Positions 34,822-47,313 of a DNA stretch of 64,000 bases are shown one piece after another; the stretch's first letter is position 1, and every line of letters starts with the position of its first letter. The stretch is from Neckera pumila. Lineage: Eukaryota; Streptophyta; Bryopsida; Hypnales; Neckeraceae. The notes below the pieces were generated by a model, which was not told where the DNA came from, did no database searches, and was given only the letters and a program-made list of their open reading frames with translations. A program made the position numbers and the translations under genes. The DNA lies in contig OZ018409.1 of NCBI GenBank assembly GCA_963969595.1, forward strand, positions 43,041,282 through 43,105,281. The letters are read 5' to 3'.

Positions 34822-37054
34822 ATGGTAAGTTCCGGTCTCAAACCCTAACTTTATTCTGAAGCTCACGTTTGGAGTTTCGCGCGGACTAGAAACCCTAATC
34901 TGTTATCCGCAGCGCTTGTAATTCGAGAAATCTTTGCGATTTTAGCTTTCCCAGACCGTCTGTTTGTAAGGTTGGAATATTGGCTTGAAATTCTCGTTTG
35001 TGGAGTTTTAATCTGGCCGTGAATGTCAATTTTGTATAGAGTTTCACGGACTTTAGGACCCTAACGCAGTTGAGTCGATGATGCGAAGTGCTTGTAAATC
35101 GAATATTCATAGCGATTTTAGCTTTCCGCAACCGTTAATATTTGAAGTTGGAATAGTTGTCGTGTAATTCGAGTTTGTGGAATCTAACTCTGGTCGTGCT
35201 TGTGGATTTTGTTTGCCAGTCGACCTTAGCGGCTGCTCGAGCAGATAACTTTTACTATCCGCCAGAATGGACACCGGACCAAGGCGGTCTCAACAAGTTC
35301 AATGGCCAGCATGCCTTGCGGGAGAGGGCCAAAAAAATCGATCAAGGGATCCTCGTTATCCGTTTCGAGATGCCATACCATATCTGGTGTGGAGGATGTG
35401 GTCACATGATCGCTCAGGGTGTACGCTTTAATGCGGAAAAGAAACAAGTGGGAAATTATTATTCGACAAAGGTATGTACAACTTCACACAAGGCCATTTG
35501 TAGTTCTATCTTCTGTGTGTTTTGAATTTTACATCTCTTTGTTCTGTAATATTCATGTTTCAGTTCCGAGATTTCACTGCTGGATTGTTATGACCAATAT
35601 TACGTCAACTGTTTTTTGTGTCCGACGTGGTTTTCTTGATTTAGAAGTGGAGCTAGTGTTACGATAATTGTTGTGTTACATTTTATGGTGTATTGAATTT
35701 TCTTGTGTTTACTCTTTCAGATATGGAGCTTCAAAATGAAAGCCCCATGCTGTGGGCAGGAAATTGTCATACAGACAGATCCAAAGAATACTCTCTATGT
35801 TATTATGAGCGGGGCCAAGGAGAAGACAGTAACCTACGACGAGGTTGATGCAGAAACGACTCTTTTGCCCGAGAAAGAAGGTATAATCTTCTGTTTCTTG
35901 TGTTCTTTCGGGTGACCGGAGGTAGATTCATGCGACTGGATTCTTTTAGGTATTTTCGGCGGCAATATGAACTCTACACAAGACTAGGGTATGATTAAAA
36001 TTAACAATGATGTGCAATTAGGACTTGCTTGTTGTGTCAGAACCTAATTCTTACACTGTTGTGACGTTTTGGGCGTTCCTGTCCTTATTGTCATTATGAC
36101 TGGATTGTGCAGAGAGAGGAAAGTTGGCTGATCCATTTTATAAGTTGGAGCACGTGGGCGAAGACACAGCAAAGGGAAAGAAGCAGGCTCCTTTGCTTGT
36201 GAGGTTGCAAGAAGCAGCAGACATGAAGCACTTTGACAGCTATGCACGGAACAAGGCACTTCGAGCTCAATTGAGGGTATGTTTCTCAACAAAGTCTGTG
36301 TCAAAGTTTGTGTCCATTATTGAGCATTGCTGTGGACATTATATCTCACGCTTTACCGTGCCAATACCATTTCAGTTGCATTGGTTTGAAATGGTGCGGG
36401 AAGTAAATTTTGCATCAACGTGATTCTAAAATGATTTGAGAATCATCTGAACTTAATTCCACAAGTTCTGGATACATATTTGCTATTTAACATGCCAATA
36501 TTTAAATTCCTTTTGGAGCTACAAATCATATTAGAAGTTTATTTTGTGTATGTGAACAGCATCGTTTTACGATAGTTCTTTAGTTTTGTTTGGACGGCGG
36601 GTATGTTGCATCCAGATGTTGTTTGGAGGTATGTGTTCCTAATGCCATATGTTGGTTTTTTCAGTCTCAAAAGAAGAGGGTAGCTGCAGAGGAAGTGGAA
36701 GCACAAAAAATGGGTCTGGCTATTAGGTTGTTGCCTCCTTCTAGAGAGGACGGTGTGCAAGCAGCAAGTGTCAAGTTTGCCAATAAATTTGGACTCAATC
36801 AAAGATCAAAGCGTGCAGCCATTCAAGCAGACTCTATCTTCTCGTCTGCAGCTTCAAAGCATTCCACGACCACCTTAGGGTCAAGTCCTGCCTCTGCTCT
36901 TCGTCAGAAGCTCGACCTGCTGGCTAAGCGAAGGAGAGTAAATGCTGCAGGCGCTAAGGATATTCTTTGCAGTAAGGTGAAGCCTCTAGTCAGGGGTGTC
37001 TTTGAGAGGGAAAGACGTGACGTCAAGCCTCCCGTGAAGGTGAAGCAGGCTTAA
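34822..37054 (+). CDS. CWC16-family splicing factor, CCDC130/YJU2B-like
   Basis: Five coding exons: 34822-34824, 35220-35471, 35721-35880, 36113-36276 and 36665-37054, 322 residues. Exon 1 contributes only the ATG, followed directly by GTAAGT. The N-terminal CWC16 domain is textbook: ARADNFYYPPEWTP, then LNKFNGQHALRERAKKIDQG, a zinc-binding CxxC (C58/C61, WCGGC) and a second cysteine pair (APCCG, C95/C96), with RFNAEKKQVGNYYSTKIWSF between them. The C terminus is basic and lysine/arginine-rich (LAKRRRVNA). The family (yeast Cwc16/Yju2, human CCDC94 and CCDC130) associates with the spliceosome. This member has the longer C-terminal region of the CCDC130 branch. Two telo-box-like AAACCCTAA motifs lie in intron 1. 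Confidence 0.93.
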
Positions 37055-40000
37055 TTGAGTCGTACTTGGGATATCCGAACATTTTTGGGGGGGAGATATT
37101 GTACATTACTTCTAGCATGTTCCTCGAGATATATTGCTCACCAACAAAGTGATGCGATGGCTGATAAGGTGTGTTGTTCATAATTGATATGTCCAGCACA
37201 CCCTTGTAAATAATGAGTCTAGGTGACAATTACTTGTGAAGAGTAACAACTTGAACCCACGCGTCCTGTTGTGTTCATACATGCTTTTAGGTTTGTCTTC
37301 AGTATACGTATTTGTTGCTTCTGCGCCTGCTAACTGGTACTTTCTATGATTGCACCCACAATATAAATTTTGCACAACAGCAATTTACTTCCACATCACA
37401 AAGATAAATTTTACGAAGTGATCATGTGCCAAATATTCAAATATGAGGACAAGGCCCGAGCAGTTTCGTACACAGTTATCATTTGGATTCTAGGGTTTGT
37501 TTGTTGATTGTAACCTTAATTTAAAAAAGAAACATACAGCTTATATATTGTACTTTCCAATTTACCATAATGATAGAAAACCTTTCTTCTTATTTTTAAA
37601 GATAATTTAATGTAGCTATAATTTGTAAAAATACCTAATTTGCTTTTTGGTTGGGCCACATATAGAAATACTTCTAAGGGAATTTTTGTTTACAAGACTC
37701 AAGAATCATAATATTTTTTTTTATTTTTTTATTTGAAGAGATCAAAGAAGGAAATCACTTTATTCTTGATGTGAAATAAAATTCCTAACCAATATAAGTC
37801 CCAAAAGACTAGCCTATGGAATAATCCCAAAACTACATATACATATTAGGAAGGAAGTTGCACTTTAGAAAATAACTCAAAGTCATCTAAATATCTTTGT
37901 TAAAAGTGCTCTTGTTGAATTTATTCTTGTCTTTGTCTGTTGTGTTTTTGTTCCAATCTTCTTTGTCCATCTTCCTTTTGGTTTTTGTGTTTTCAATCAT
38001 TGTCCAAATTTTGTTCCAATCTTCTTTGTCCATTTTCCTTTCGGTTTCTTGTCCACGAGTTTTCTTAATCTTTTTTAATCCAAATCCTACAAACCCAAGT
38101 CCAACACCCACACATACAAGTCCTAATCCTATACAAACTAATCCAATATTTAAACTTTTTAAATTCAATTCAAGTGAACGATCTTGGTAGAAGTGATCTA
38201 TCATTGTAATTGATATAGTTTATCTTTGTGTATTCAAGTTAGAATATTTTTGTAAGTGAAAAAGATGAATTCTAATAAACAAATTAGTTTCATCTAAGTT
38301 TTGCACTTTTACCTCTTAGCAAATCTAAAATAATGATGTAATGATGGTAGAAACCTTTTATATTTTATAATTTAGCAAATATAAATCTCTAGTTATAGAA
38401 ATTTAAAATCAATAATAATTTAATGAAGGTAGAGACCTTTTATATTTTATAACATAACAAATATAAATCTCTAGTTATAGAATTCCAATTTTTATATTTT
38501 TAAGTTTGAACTAAAAATTTATATTATAAAATTAGAATTTTGCAAGATAACCATAGTTATTTAAGACCACTTGTACTAACAAAGTTATTATCGATACACT
38601 TATTCAATTTATCTTTCTAACATTTTTATTTTTGACATCTTGCACTGCTACAATTCTAAAATAAAATTTGTACTTTTCCCACATGATCTTGATTTTTGAG
38701 TTGAATGAATAATTAGAAACTACCTATTTTTTCTTAAGGACTAAATCTTTTTTAAGTATTATATGAAGGTTGCATTCAACTTGTCATACATGCAACCACA
38801 TATGTAAAGCAAAAAAGGAGTTATTTGTGTATGTGCTCTATGAATTTAAATGAATAGGGGAGTTTTTTCCTTCCAAGGTTTGTATATATATTATATCTAT
38901 TTTGTAACTTTGTAATGAAATATTAAAATAATAAAACTAACAAGAATTATTAAAATTATATAAATATCTAAAGACCCTTAAATAATTAAAAAATACTTTC
39001 TATTTTCTTAACTCTTCCAATAGGATAATTATTATGCATTTATTCTTCCTTGTAATAATCCTTTTGAAGGTCCAAATACTGTTTGTGTGTTTTACATTTA
39101 AAATCAAATTTAAAAATCTATATTTGAAATCATGTAAAAGACATCACTTATATAGAAGAAAACAACAACATACATTTTAGGTCTTTCTTGCAATCTTTCA
39201 ACTTTCTTAAACTATCTATCTGGGATATAATTACAAAAAAATATTTATTTGGAAATATTTGAAGCATATAGATCTAAAAATAAGTTGAAAATATTTAAAA
39301 AGTTAATTAATTCATATTGTTTGACATGAAGTGTCCCAACTACATCAAAGTTCTAATGTAGCAAAGTTTCTAACTATTTTTAATAAAGGGGTTTTTACCG
39401 GCATCAAAAAAAAAATTATCATGTCATTAAATTGTCTTGTATAATTCAAGCCTTGTCGTTTGTTGAATTTTTTTGGCCAATATTCCCTGCTCTTCGAGAA
39501 CTCGCAGGCTTGTTCAAGCCTAAAATCTCACCTATTGTGGTATCTTTTTAGGTTGCTTACTTGTGATTATCAAGGCAATTCCACTTGTAATCACTCTCTG
39601 CATACAACTCTCTTTAAGTGACAAAAAGATGAGGAGTATATATCACAAAATAATTAATTGTTTCACAATAACAAACGATGAAAGGTTCATTGGAAAGGTT
39701 TCAATACTAAAGCACTATACAAAAGAAGCAATTTCAAAAGTGGCAAATTAGCGAGACAATAAAAACTTCATTGAATTTTTCCTTAGAATAAAACCTTTAA
39801 GCTTTTCTATTGAATTTCATCTTGTGAGTAGAATTTATGATTGTTCTTGTCATGTTGTATTTGCATTGTTGTGACAAGAATGCAATTACATTGACTTTTG
39901 GGCTAGAGTCTAATACAATTAAAGCTAAGATCACTTTTGAGTAAACCCAAGATGAAAAGTACAAATCAATTTCTAAATTACTTACAAATATTGATTTTCA

Positions 40001-42392
40001 TAGATAGTGTTAAAAAGGTTTGGATATAACAAAATTCTCAATGAATTTTTTATCGTCCAAAAGCTTCGAGTACTTTTGGAGTTGCTTTCTTTAGCATTTT
40101 GGATCTTGTTCACTAATTCGTTTGCATATAATCAAAATAAGGCATTTCTATCCAAAATTGCTCTTGAGAACTCCTTTTGACTGTTGAAAGGTTTTCAAGG
40201 AAATTATTACTGTTTCACAATAACTGAAAAGAATTTTTTTCAAACTTTTCATCACTTAAATTGTCTTGCGAAAAGCAACCACCCATGGAAGTGTTGCATT
40301 CTAAGTGCAATAAAAAGTCATTGGTTTAGAAAAAAATAGAACCTTTACAGAGTCATATGGATTATATGGAATTATAGAATTTTCATTACTTAAGTAGAAT
40401 CTAGGAAATAGTTTATCACTTTTCATTTACAATCCTATGATTGAGATACACTTTCAATACTTTAGGGGTTTAAAAACTATATTAGCAAAATAAACAAAGA
40501 ATTAATTACAGAGCTCACTCACCTAGTGACCGGCCAATACCAATAAAATGCCATAATCACCGTAAGTGGATGTTTGTCAAGTCCAATGTTTTCAATGGAC
40601 AAAACAGGTAACTCAAAGCTATTAGTGACTCCAAGCTATTGGTTGGTTTCATGATTTAACTACTCTTTAGTGTATAGAACCTCACTACTTGTGGCACTTC
40701 ACTACTCTACATGAAATTGGAAAGATTGAAATAAGCACTAAAAACTTTACATCCTCAGTAAATCATCCTACAAATGATATAAATTAGAAAATATATAAAA
40801 TGTAAGGCTTTCAATAGTAAAAGGCTTAATTATTATTGAAGCAACAATTCAAGAAAGCAATGTTCAAGGGTTGGGACAATAACCAATTCATTGAATTTTT
40901 TTCTAACAATAAGCCCCTCTAAGTGTTTTGTGGAACTTCACCACTAGTGTACAAAATTTAGGTTCTTTTCCTACAATTCACTAATAATCTTTTGAGTAGA
41001 TTCATTCCAACAAGGAAGTATCTTATTATAACCTCAAGAGTAATATCCAATTCTTGGAAGGAATAAAAGAACATATGCTATTAATATTGGAGGATTGAAA
41101 GTGGATGAAATTATAATCGGATTATTATGAATCTTTGAGTTTACTAGTAGGGTTGTTTTTCCTTTGCAACATCCATGTACATCAAAGGTTATGAAAAATG
41201 GAGTGTGATTTTAACTTTCTAGATTTAAGGGGTAATTAAAAATATAATCAACTTGAGGATAAAATATCTTCCACCCCACCCTACCTCCTACATTCCACAA
41301 GTCCATAATCCCAAGATCATTCCTACAAAGGAAATTATAAATTTTTTATTGGATGAGCATGGAATGAAAAGAATACCAAGAAGACTACACATTTTGTATG
41401 TGATATAAATGACCTCACTATGTTTTAGCACCATTTATTTGTTTGAATATTCAAATCTCATAGGTGCAATGTATGTAGAAATATAAGGTAGTATTTCATT
41501 CACATTCAACTATACGTAGAGTGCACACCGCTTATAGAACTACATTATGTCCAAATTTCATAGAGAACTTCTATTTTTCAATTTGCTAACAATGGTTTGC
41601 ATAAACATTGAATGAATTCTATTATGAGGATTTTTCAAAAGAAGGTATCTATAGGATATGCAGAAGCTGTTAAATTACAACTCAAGCTACAAATTTTCAA
41701 GAGCACGTAAAATAGGATAAATTTTAGTCACTACAATTGGTGCCTACAACACCTCATATACCTCATCCTTTTCAACACTACACAAAAAATTTAAATTACT
41801 AAATTCAATAATTCAAAACACCATTAGCAGTATAAATAATATAGCATGAAAATACTATATATATCATTCCATAAAGAAAAACTAAAAAGTAATCAAATCT
41901 TCCCTATTGACTCTCTTTCTTTCTCAGCTTAACACAAATGTATCTATTCAAACTTCAAACCGTGTGAATACTTTATTGAAAAAACTTCATTCTTCCAATT
42001 TAACATTATATTTTAGATATTTCTTTGTAAGTAGTGTAGAATTTTCCCTTTCATTAAGGTAACTATGTGGTTTAGGTGTTATTGACCCTTCCTCTAAAGG
42101 TTTGACATGGGACTCAAGATGAACACACTCTTAATTTATGCCAACTTAAGTAAAAAGGATAGAAATATTTGTCTTCTTTAGTATCTATCTTAATCGAATT
42201 TCATTCTAAAAGTCCTCTTTAAAAAAATGCAAGAACCCCCCCTGTGATATTGTTAGGATGAGTCACGATAAGATCTCGTTGAAAAATGCATTTCCTCATC
42301 TTCTTGAAAAAACGCACTTAGAATGAGATAATGGATAACTAAATTTCTTTTACCAAACCCTTGAGATGACTAAGGTTTCTCAATTTGCTTAA
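37055..42392. other. Long AT-rich intergenic region
   Basis: No gene found. It includes the 3' flank of the CCDC130-like gene, a short imperfect tandem repeat near 37930-38060 (unit around TTGTTCCAATCTTCTTTG, twice), the duplication at 38330-38480, and diverged repeats: about 39700-39780 resembles about 40840-40915. The rest is low-complexity AT-rich sequence. Confidence 0.45.
38330..38484. repeat. Tandem duplication, unit about 75-85 bp
   Basis: Two adjacent copies share the blocks ACCTTTTATATTTTATAA and AAATATAAATCTCTAGTTATAG, separated by a short AT-rich spacer. Non-coding. Confidence 0.75.
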
Positions 42393-43012
42393 TCCCTAAA
42401 GGTTTTTGACTATGTTTTTATCAAAAATGCTCCAAAACTACCATTTCTAGTACAAGAACCAAATTTTAGAAAAAATAAAATTGGACACATGTAACCAAAG
42501 GATCTTGTAGTATGCTAGTTTGAAAATATGTGTAAATTTTTGTAAGAACTCCCACCCTCTAGATTGCAAGATATTAGAGTTTGAATTGACAGAAATATTT
42601 TTTTAGGTCTTGCAAAAAAACGAGTAGATGTACTTCCGGCACGAGATGACATTTGTATGAAAAAATTTCCATGTTGGTGGTGCTTCTTTGGATTCATTCT
42701 TCAATGCAAGTTTGCTACATGCTAAAAAACTTTTTAGATCATTTGGAATTGTACAACATATAGGAAAATAATAGTAAGTCAAGCAAACTAGAAAGTTATT
42801 CAAAATACTAAATTGTTAAGAATTTAGTTATGGAGTTGAAAAATGGCAATCCCAATGGTTGTAGTCAAAAGTTATGAAAATTGTTGGGCCTTAAAGAAAA
42901 ACCTTGTCCACAAGTTGTGGGAAAATTTCAAAGAAAAAAAAAAAATTCCATTCGTAGTGAGCTTCCCAAAATCACTATGTTGTCAAAAGTACGCAATTTG
43001 GTCCTTTAGGGG
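42393..43012. mobile_element. TTAA-target MITE-like element, copy C (620 bp)
   Basis: The left end is TCCCTAAAGG and the right end GGTCCTTTAGGGG, with perfect TTAA on both sides (42389-42392 and 43013-43016). The interior is related to copy D (56613-58188) in opposite orientation, and more distantly to copies A and B. Confidence 0.88.
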
Positions 43013-43133
43013 TTAACTTCATTGTAACTACTAAGATTCATTTTATAATTAACTCCATAAGGTTTGGCCAAAAAAAACACAATGGATGTCTTTCCAAATC
43101 ACTTGTACAAATGAAGAATACATCTATCTTCTA

Positions 43134-43390
43134 TCATACTACTAAAATCACAACGACCTCTATAGTATCACAATTCAAATTTGAATAATATTATAGAAAT
43201 TCAATTGCTTTTGTAAAAGCTATAGGATACTTTCTACTATATATTATGTATTCTTTTCATAAAATATTTGAAAATCAAATGGATACTTCTAAATAAATTT
43301 CAAAGAAACTTTTCAAACAACAAAACTATAGATATATTTCATGTCTTTTTAAAATGTGATATTAAAGAATAAGGAAGCACCAACCGCTAG
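43134..43390 (+). mobile_element. Short internally deleted Helitron-like copy (257 bp)
   Basis: Starts TCATACTACTAAAATCA after an A and ends CAACCGCTAG before a T, the same termini as the 715-bp family, with most of the interior missing. A further 3' terminus (GCGCCAATCGCTAG) ends at 43683, immediately before the next copy, so this is a head-to-tail cluster. Confidence 0.65.
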
Positions 43391-43694
43391 TGTTGCTCTA
43401 CATATTCAAGTGTGAAGATTCTACTTACATTGTTCACTTGATTAATTTATTCTTATTGCAATGTTTTCATCTTTGCAAAGGTTATTTTGTAAAAGTTATG
43501 ATATAAAGATTTTCTTTAATTACTTTATATTGCACTATATAGATTTTTTCAAAGAATATTGTATGAAGATGTCAATTTTTTCATTTAAAGATTATACATA
43601 CTTTGTTTATCTACATTCTATCACATGAAAAATTGATGAAAGTAATATATTTAATGCGTAGCAAAGCAAGCGCCAATCGCTAGTCATACTACTA

Positions 43695-44409
43695 TCATAC
43701 TACTAAAATCATAACTCTCTTTATAATATCACAAGTGCTACCATTTATAATAGGGGCTCATGCTTGCTACGCTACGCATTCATTATATCACATATTAGTA
43801 AAATTTTGAAATATTTGAATAGAATTCATGATAATGATTTCAATAAGTCTTTAAAATAATTAATTTTAATATACTGTAAATACATTTTCAATCATGCATA
43901 CATAAAAATAATATTTTCACAAAATGTTATATTGTAGAAATAGAGTAGTAGTTTGCAATCACCTTTGTAATATCACTTTTACAGCTTTTATGATTTCAAA
44001 ATTATATTGCTACTACCATATGATTTGAGAAATTTATTCAATTGAAGCAATTTTGGATTTCACAACAATTAAGTTGTTCATGAAGTTTTTGAAATTTACA
44101 AGTTTTTCTTTTCAATTCACCAAGTTTTTGGATTGCCATCGTTCGTAATAATTGAATCAACTTTTGAATGCATTAAAATAAATGTGTATCTTTTACAACA
44201 TTCACCATTGCATATATTTCATTCATCATTCAATAAATTTCTATTGTACATTTCAATATATGCTTACTTATAAACAAAATCATACAAAGATTTTAGTAAT
44301 TTCTATTTGAAGATTTGTTGAAATTTTTGTTCAGCATTTTATCTAATACATAAAAATTCTAATAAAATTCTAATGATGAAAGCGTAGCATAGCAAGCGCC
44401 ACCCGCTAG
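43695..44409 (+). mobile_element. Non-autonomous Helitron/Helentron-like element, copy 2 (715 bp)
   Basis: Same termini as 23364-24078 (TC...CTAG between A and T), same length and high similarity throughout. The subterminal inverted repeat is well kept (GCTTGCTACGCTACGCATTC on the left, GCGTAGCATAGCAAGC on the right). Confidence 0.83.
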
Positions 44410-45663
44410 TTGATCCTAAAATAAGATCATTTTTGGCAAAGTACCTTAGTGATAGATTTGGTCCTTTCATATTCAATGTTGGATAACATCACTTTCCAAT
44501 ATACAAAGTAATGAAATAGTAGATGCACTTGCAGTGTTTGGAAATAAAAAAGAATACAAACTATCTGAAACCAACTACAAATATTTACACTAAATGCCAT
44601 ATTATTAAGATCGGGGCGATTAACTTTCAACAAAAGTATACCATTCAAAGGTCCTAGCAAAGTTTTACAAGCATACCTTGAAAAGAAAGAAGTTGAAGAA
44701 AATTTAACACTCAGCTCAATTTCCTTGTATAAATAAATAGATAGAAAATTGAAATGTTGACAGCAAAGTATCCAAAATAGGTATTTCCTTTAATTTGTTA
44801 ACTTAAAAAATCAAAGATACCAAAATCTTATTAAAGAATATAACAAACTATGGTTGGAAATCCAAACCACTCTGAGTTTTTATAACCAATGCTAGGAGAA
44901 CTATACATGTTCTATCCATTCAAGCATTGCATGAAAAGTTTTCATGCATTTGATAGAATCATCTCTTAAATAAGCATTAAATAAAGCTGATAACATCGCA
45001 CAATGTTCATACTCCTTCACAAGAGAAAACTTAAGAATAACCAACCTCTACCTACATTGAAAGATTCCCTTAACATTTTTATATTTTTCAAAAAAGGTTA
45101 ACCTTCTCACTAATATTTAATCCTTCTCAATACTACAAAACGTATACAATGCTTACTCTCCATCTTTGAACTCCTTCATGTCAAGTCTATTGTTAGGTGT
45201 TAAGGTAGAGCAACCCATTTCCGCCATCTCCCTATTTTAGCAATCCTATTTTTGGCCCCATTTCTACCACAACACTTATCTAAATCTATTCACTTTCTTG
45301 ACAAAATCAGAGCATTAATGTCACAAAAAATAACATGTTCAACCTTTCATTGGTCCATACTTAAGTGCTAATAGATACATAGAAGGGTGGTTATGGGTTG
45401 TTAATATGATGCTTTTGACTCCACTCTATAGGCGGTTTTGTAATTTTAGGGTTGAACACTTCAAAAATTCACAAAAATTACAATTTTGATCAAAAAATTA
45501 TAATCCCACTTGGGGTTTGATTTGTGAAACAACCCTAAACCCTCTGAAAAATATGTATCCTTCTTAGAATTGGCCCCAAGATAGTTGGATTGCAAATCAG
45601 GGTGGTAATATGCTCTTCTATCTTATAGAGACTCCCTTCTAACAAAGACATGTAGTCTTGGTG
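44410..45663. other. AT-rich spacer
   Basis: Nothing identifiable beyond low-complexity sequence. Confidence 0.4.
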
Positions 45664-45666
45664 TAA

Positions 45667-45910
45667 GAGCATCTCCACCAGTTGTTATGTATCCAAGCGA
45701 TTGTTGTCTCAAGCTTGACTGTATAGGAATGAGACCTCGCCGGTTCTTTGGTTCTCTATATGAACATCTGGATACAAAATTGGGTAAGAGTTTTACAGAT
45801 ATCTGTATATTTTAGAGATACAAATTTTAGAAAAAGACTGGTGCGGTGAAATTTCTGTATCTCTATGTGCCACTGAGGTCCTCTCCCTAAACTCACTGGT
45901 GGGGATGCTC
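45667..45910. mobile_element. Tourist-like (PIF/Harbinger-type) MITE, 244 bp
   Basis: Inverted termini are GAGCATCTCCACCAGT and ACTGGTGGGGATGCTC. A perfect TAA occurs directly on both sides (45664-45666 and 45911-45913), the three-base A/T target duplication expected of PIF/Harbinger-derived MITEs. Non-coding. It lies about 450 bases upstream of the acylphosphatase start. Confidence 0.88.
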
Positions 45911-46359
45911 TAACTTGCTATCATTCAAATGAATTTCAAGTGGGACCCAAAATGAACAGACTCTTAGTTCACGTGAACCTCAAAAGAAGGTTGGAGTTCT
46001 TCTTCTTCTTGTGCGTGTTATAGCAATTCCTAATAGTTAGTTTCTGAATTGCTTGTTTCCACTTCTTGTGAATCCATCAAGCTATCGGAATTCGGGTACT
46101 GAATTGGTGCAGTTGCCGAATTCTTGGCCTCAGCTCCAGCTTGTGTTTTGTTTTGTGATATATTGCAACCATTTGTGGCATTGGCAGCTCAGGGATAATT
46201 TGCGCGTTTGGGGTGATCGCCCGCTCGCCGCTCGTGCACTGGAATCGTGTTGGGGAGGTGGCTCGTGTGTCTTCATTTGCAAAGCCAGTTACTCTCAACA
46301 ACAGTGGACAACATATCAAGCTACGGAATTTCACGCGGGGGAGACTCGTGACCGCCACC

Positions 46360-47313
46360 ATGTCGGATGGTGCTCAGAGCACGGACGCTAGTTCCAAAGC
46401 AGTATGCTCGTCTTTCTTCAATTCATGTACCTCGGTTTAGGGTTTAGGGTTTGATCGGAACTCGGTTTAGGGTTTAGGGTTTGCTACTCGGTGAACAATT
46501 GCGTCCCGATGTGAATTTGGAGATTCTTATGCTCTTGTCAATTTCACAGTGCTTGTTATGAGTCATTCTTGAGCGATCTTGACTTCATGGCGATGCTTTG
46601 AAAGAGAGAGTGGTTGTGAGGTTCGCTGTCATGGCGTTGAATAATGATTTAGGTTCTCTCTTTGGTGGAGTAAGGTACATTCCCTGAAACAAGGATCTGA
46701 CTATTTGAGAATTTATTTATGTATTTTTTTTTATTTCTACCAAGAGAAAATGGAACCTAACACAAGTGAATTCGTAGTTTTTGGATCAGTGTTTTGTTAT
46801 AATTTTTCAAAATGACTATCGTGTGTTTCCCGAAATCATGCACTAATATTTGACCTGCATACCTTCTTAAACCTTTGCATGAGAAGGTTTAAAGAAGGCA
46901 CATTTCCCAGATGAAATGAAATATGTGACAATGCTCATTGAATGAGTGCCACGTGAATGGCATTGTGTGAATTAGGGTTAAGGAGCCAGGTAGAGAATTG
47001 GGACATCTTCCTTATAGCGTTGCATGTGGACTGTGTGGCAATGCAGGTAAATGTTGTCATCAAAGGCATTGTGCAGGGCGTTTTCTACCGGAAATGGACA
47101 ATGGATGCCGCTCAAAAGCTCGGCGTGAATGGATGGGTGCGGAACTGCCGGGACGGATCTGTGGAGGCTGTTTTTTCAGGGCCGCCGAGTGTGGTAGACA
47201 CGATGATTCAGTTGTGCCATTCAGGGCCTTCATCCGCCCGGGTGTGGTCTGTCAACGTCTCCCAGTGGGAGAATGAAGTTCCTCCAGGCTTTGAGCAAAA
47301 ATTGACGTGGTGA
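46360..47313 (+). CDS. Acylphosphatase
   Basis: Two exons, 46360-46401 and 47047-47313, 102 residues. The enzyme hydrolyses carboxyl-phosphate bonds such as those of acyl phosphates. The whole family domain is present: GIVQGVFYRKW with the catalytic arginine (R29), GVNGWVRNCRDGSVEAVFSG with the catalytic asparagine (N47), and the C-terminal VPPGFEQKLTW strand. The start ATG has a strong context (GCCACCATG) and adds a short serine-rich leader. The frame is open upstream of it without another ATG before the stop at 46156, so no N-terminal extension is supported. An in-frame ATG just before the exon 2 acceptor (47041) could give a slightly shorter form if the intron start were skipped. The large intron 1 carries telomere-like repeats. 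Confidence 0.93.
46431..46484. repeat. Telomere-like TTTAGGG repeats in the acylphosphatase intron
   Basis: Two nearly identical units, each CTCGGTTTAGGGTTTAGGG followed by TTTG, separated by ATCGGAA. They start about 30 bases after the first exon. Confidence 0.9.

Noticed and set aside
37887..38204. Complementary open frames of 105 (-) and 97 (+) codons with repeated KMDKEDWNK or IFLSVS peptides
   Set aside because: Caused by a short tandem repeat; low complexity on both strands and no recognisable domain.
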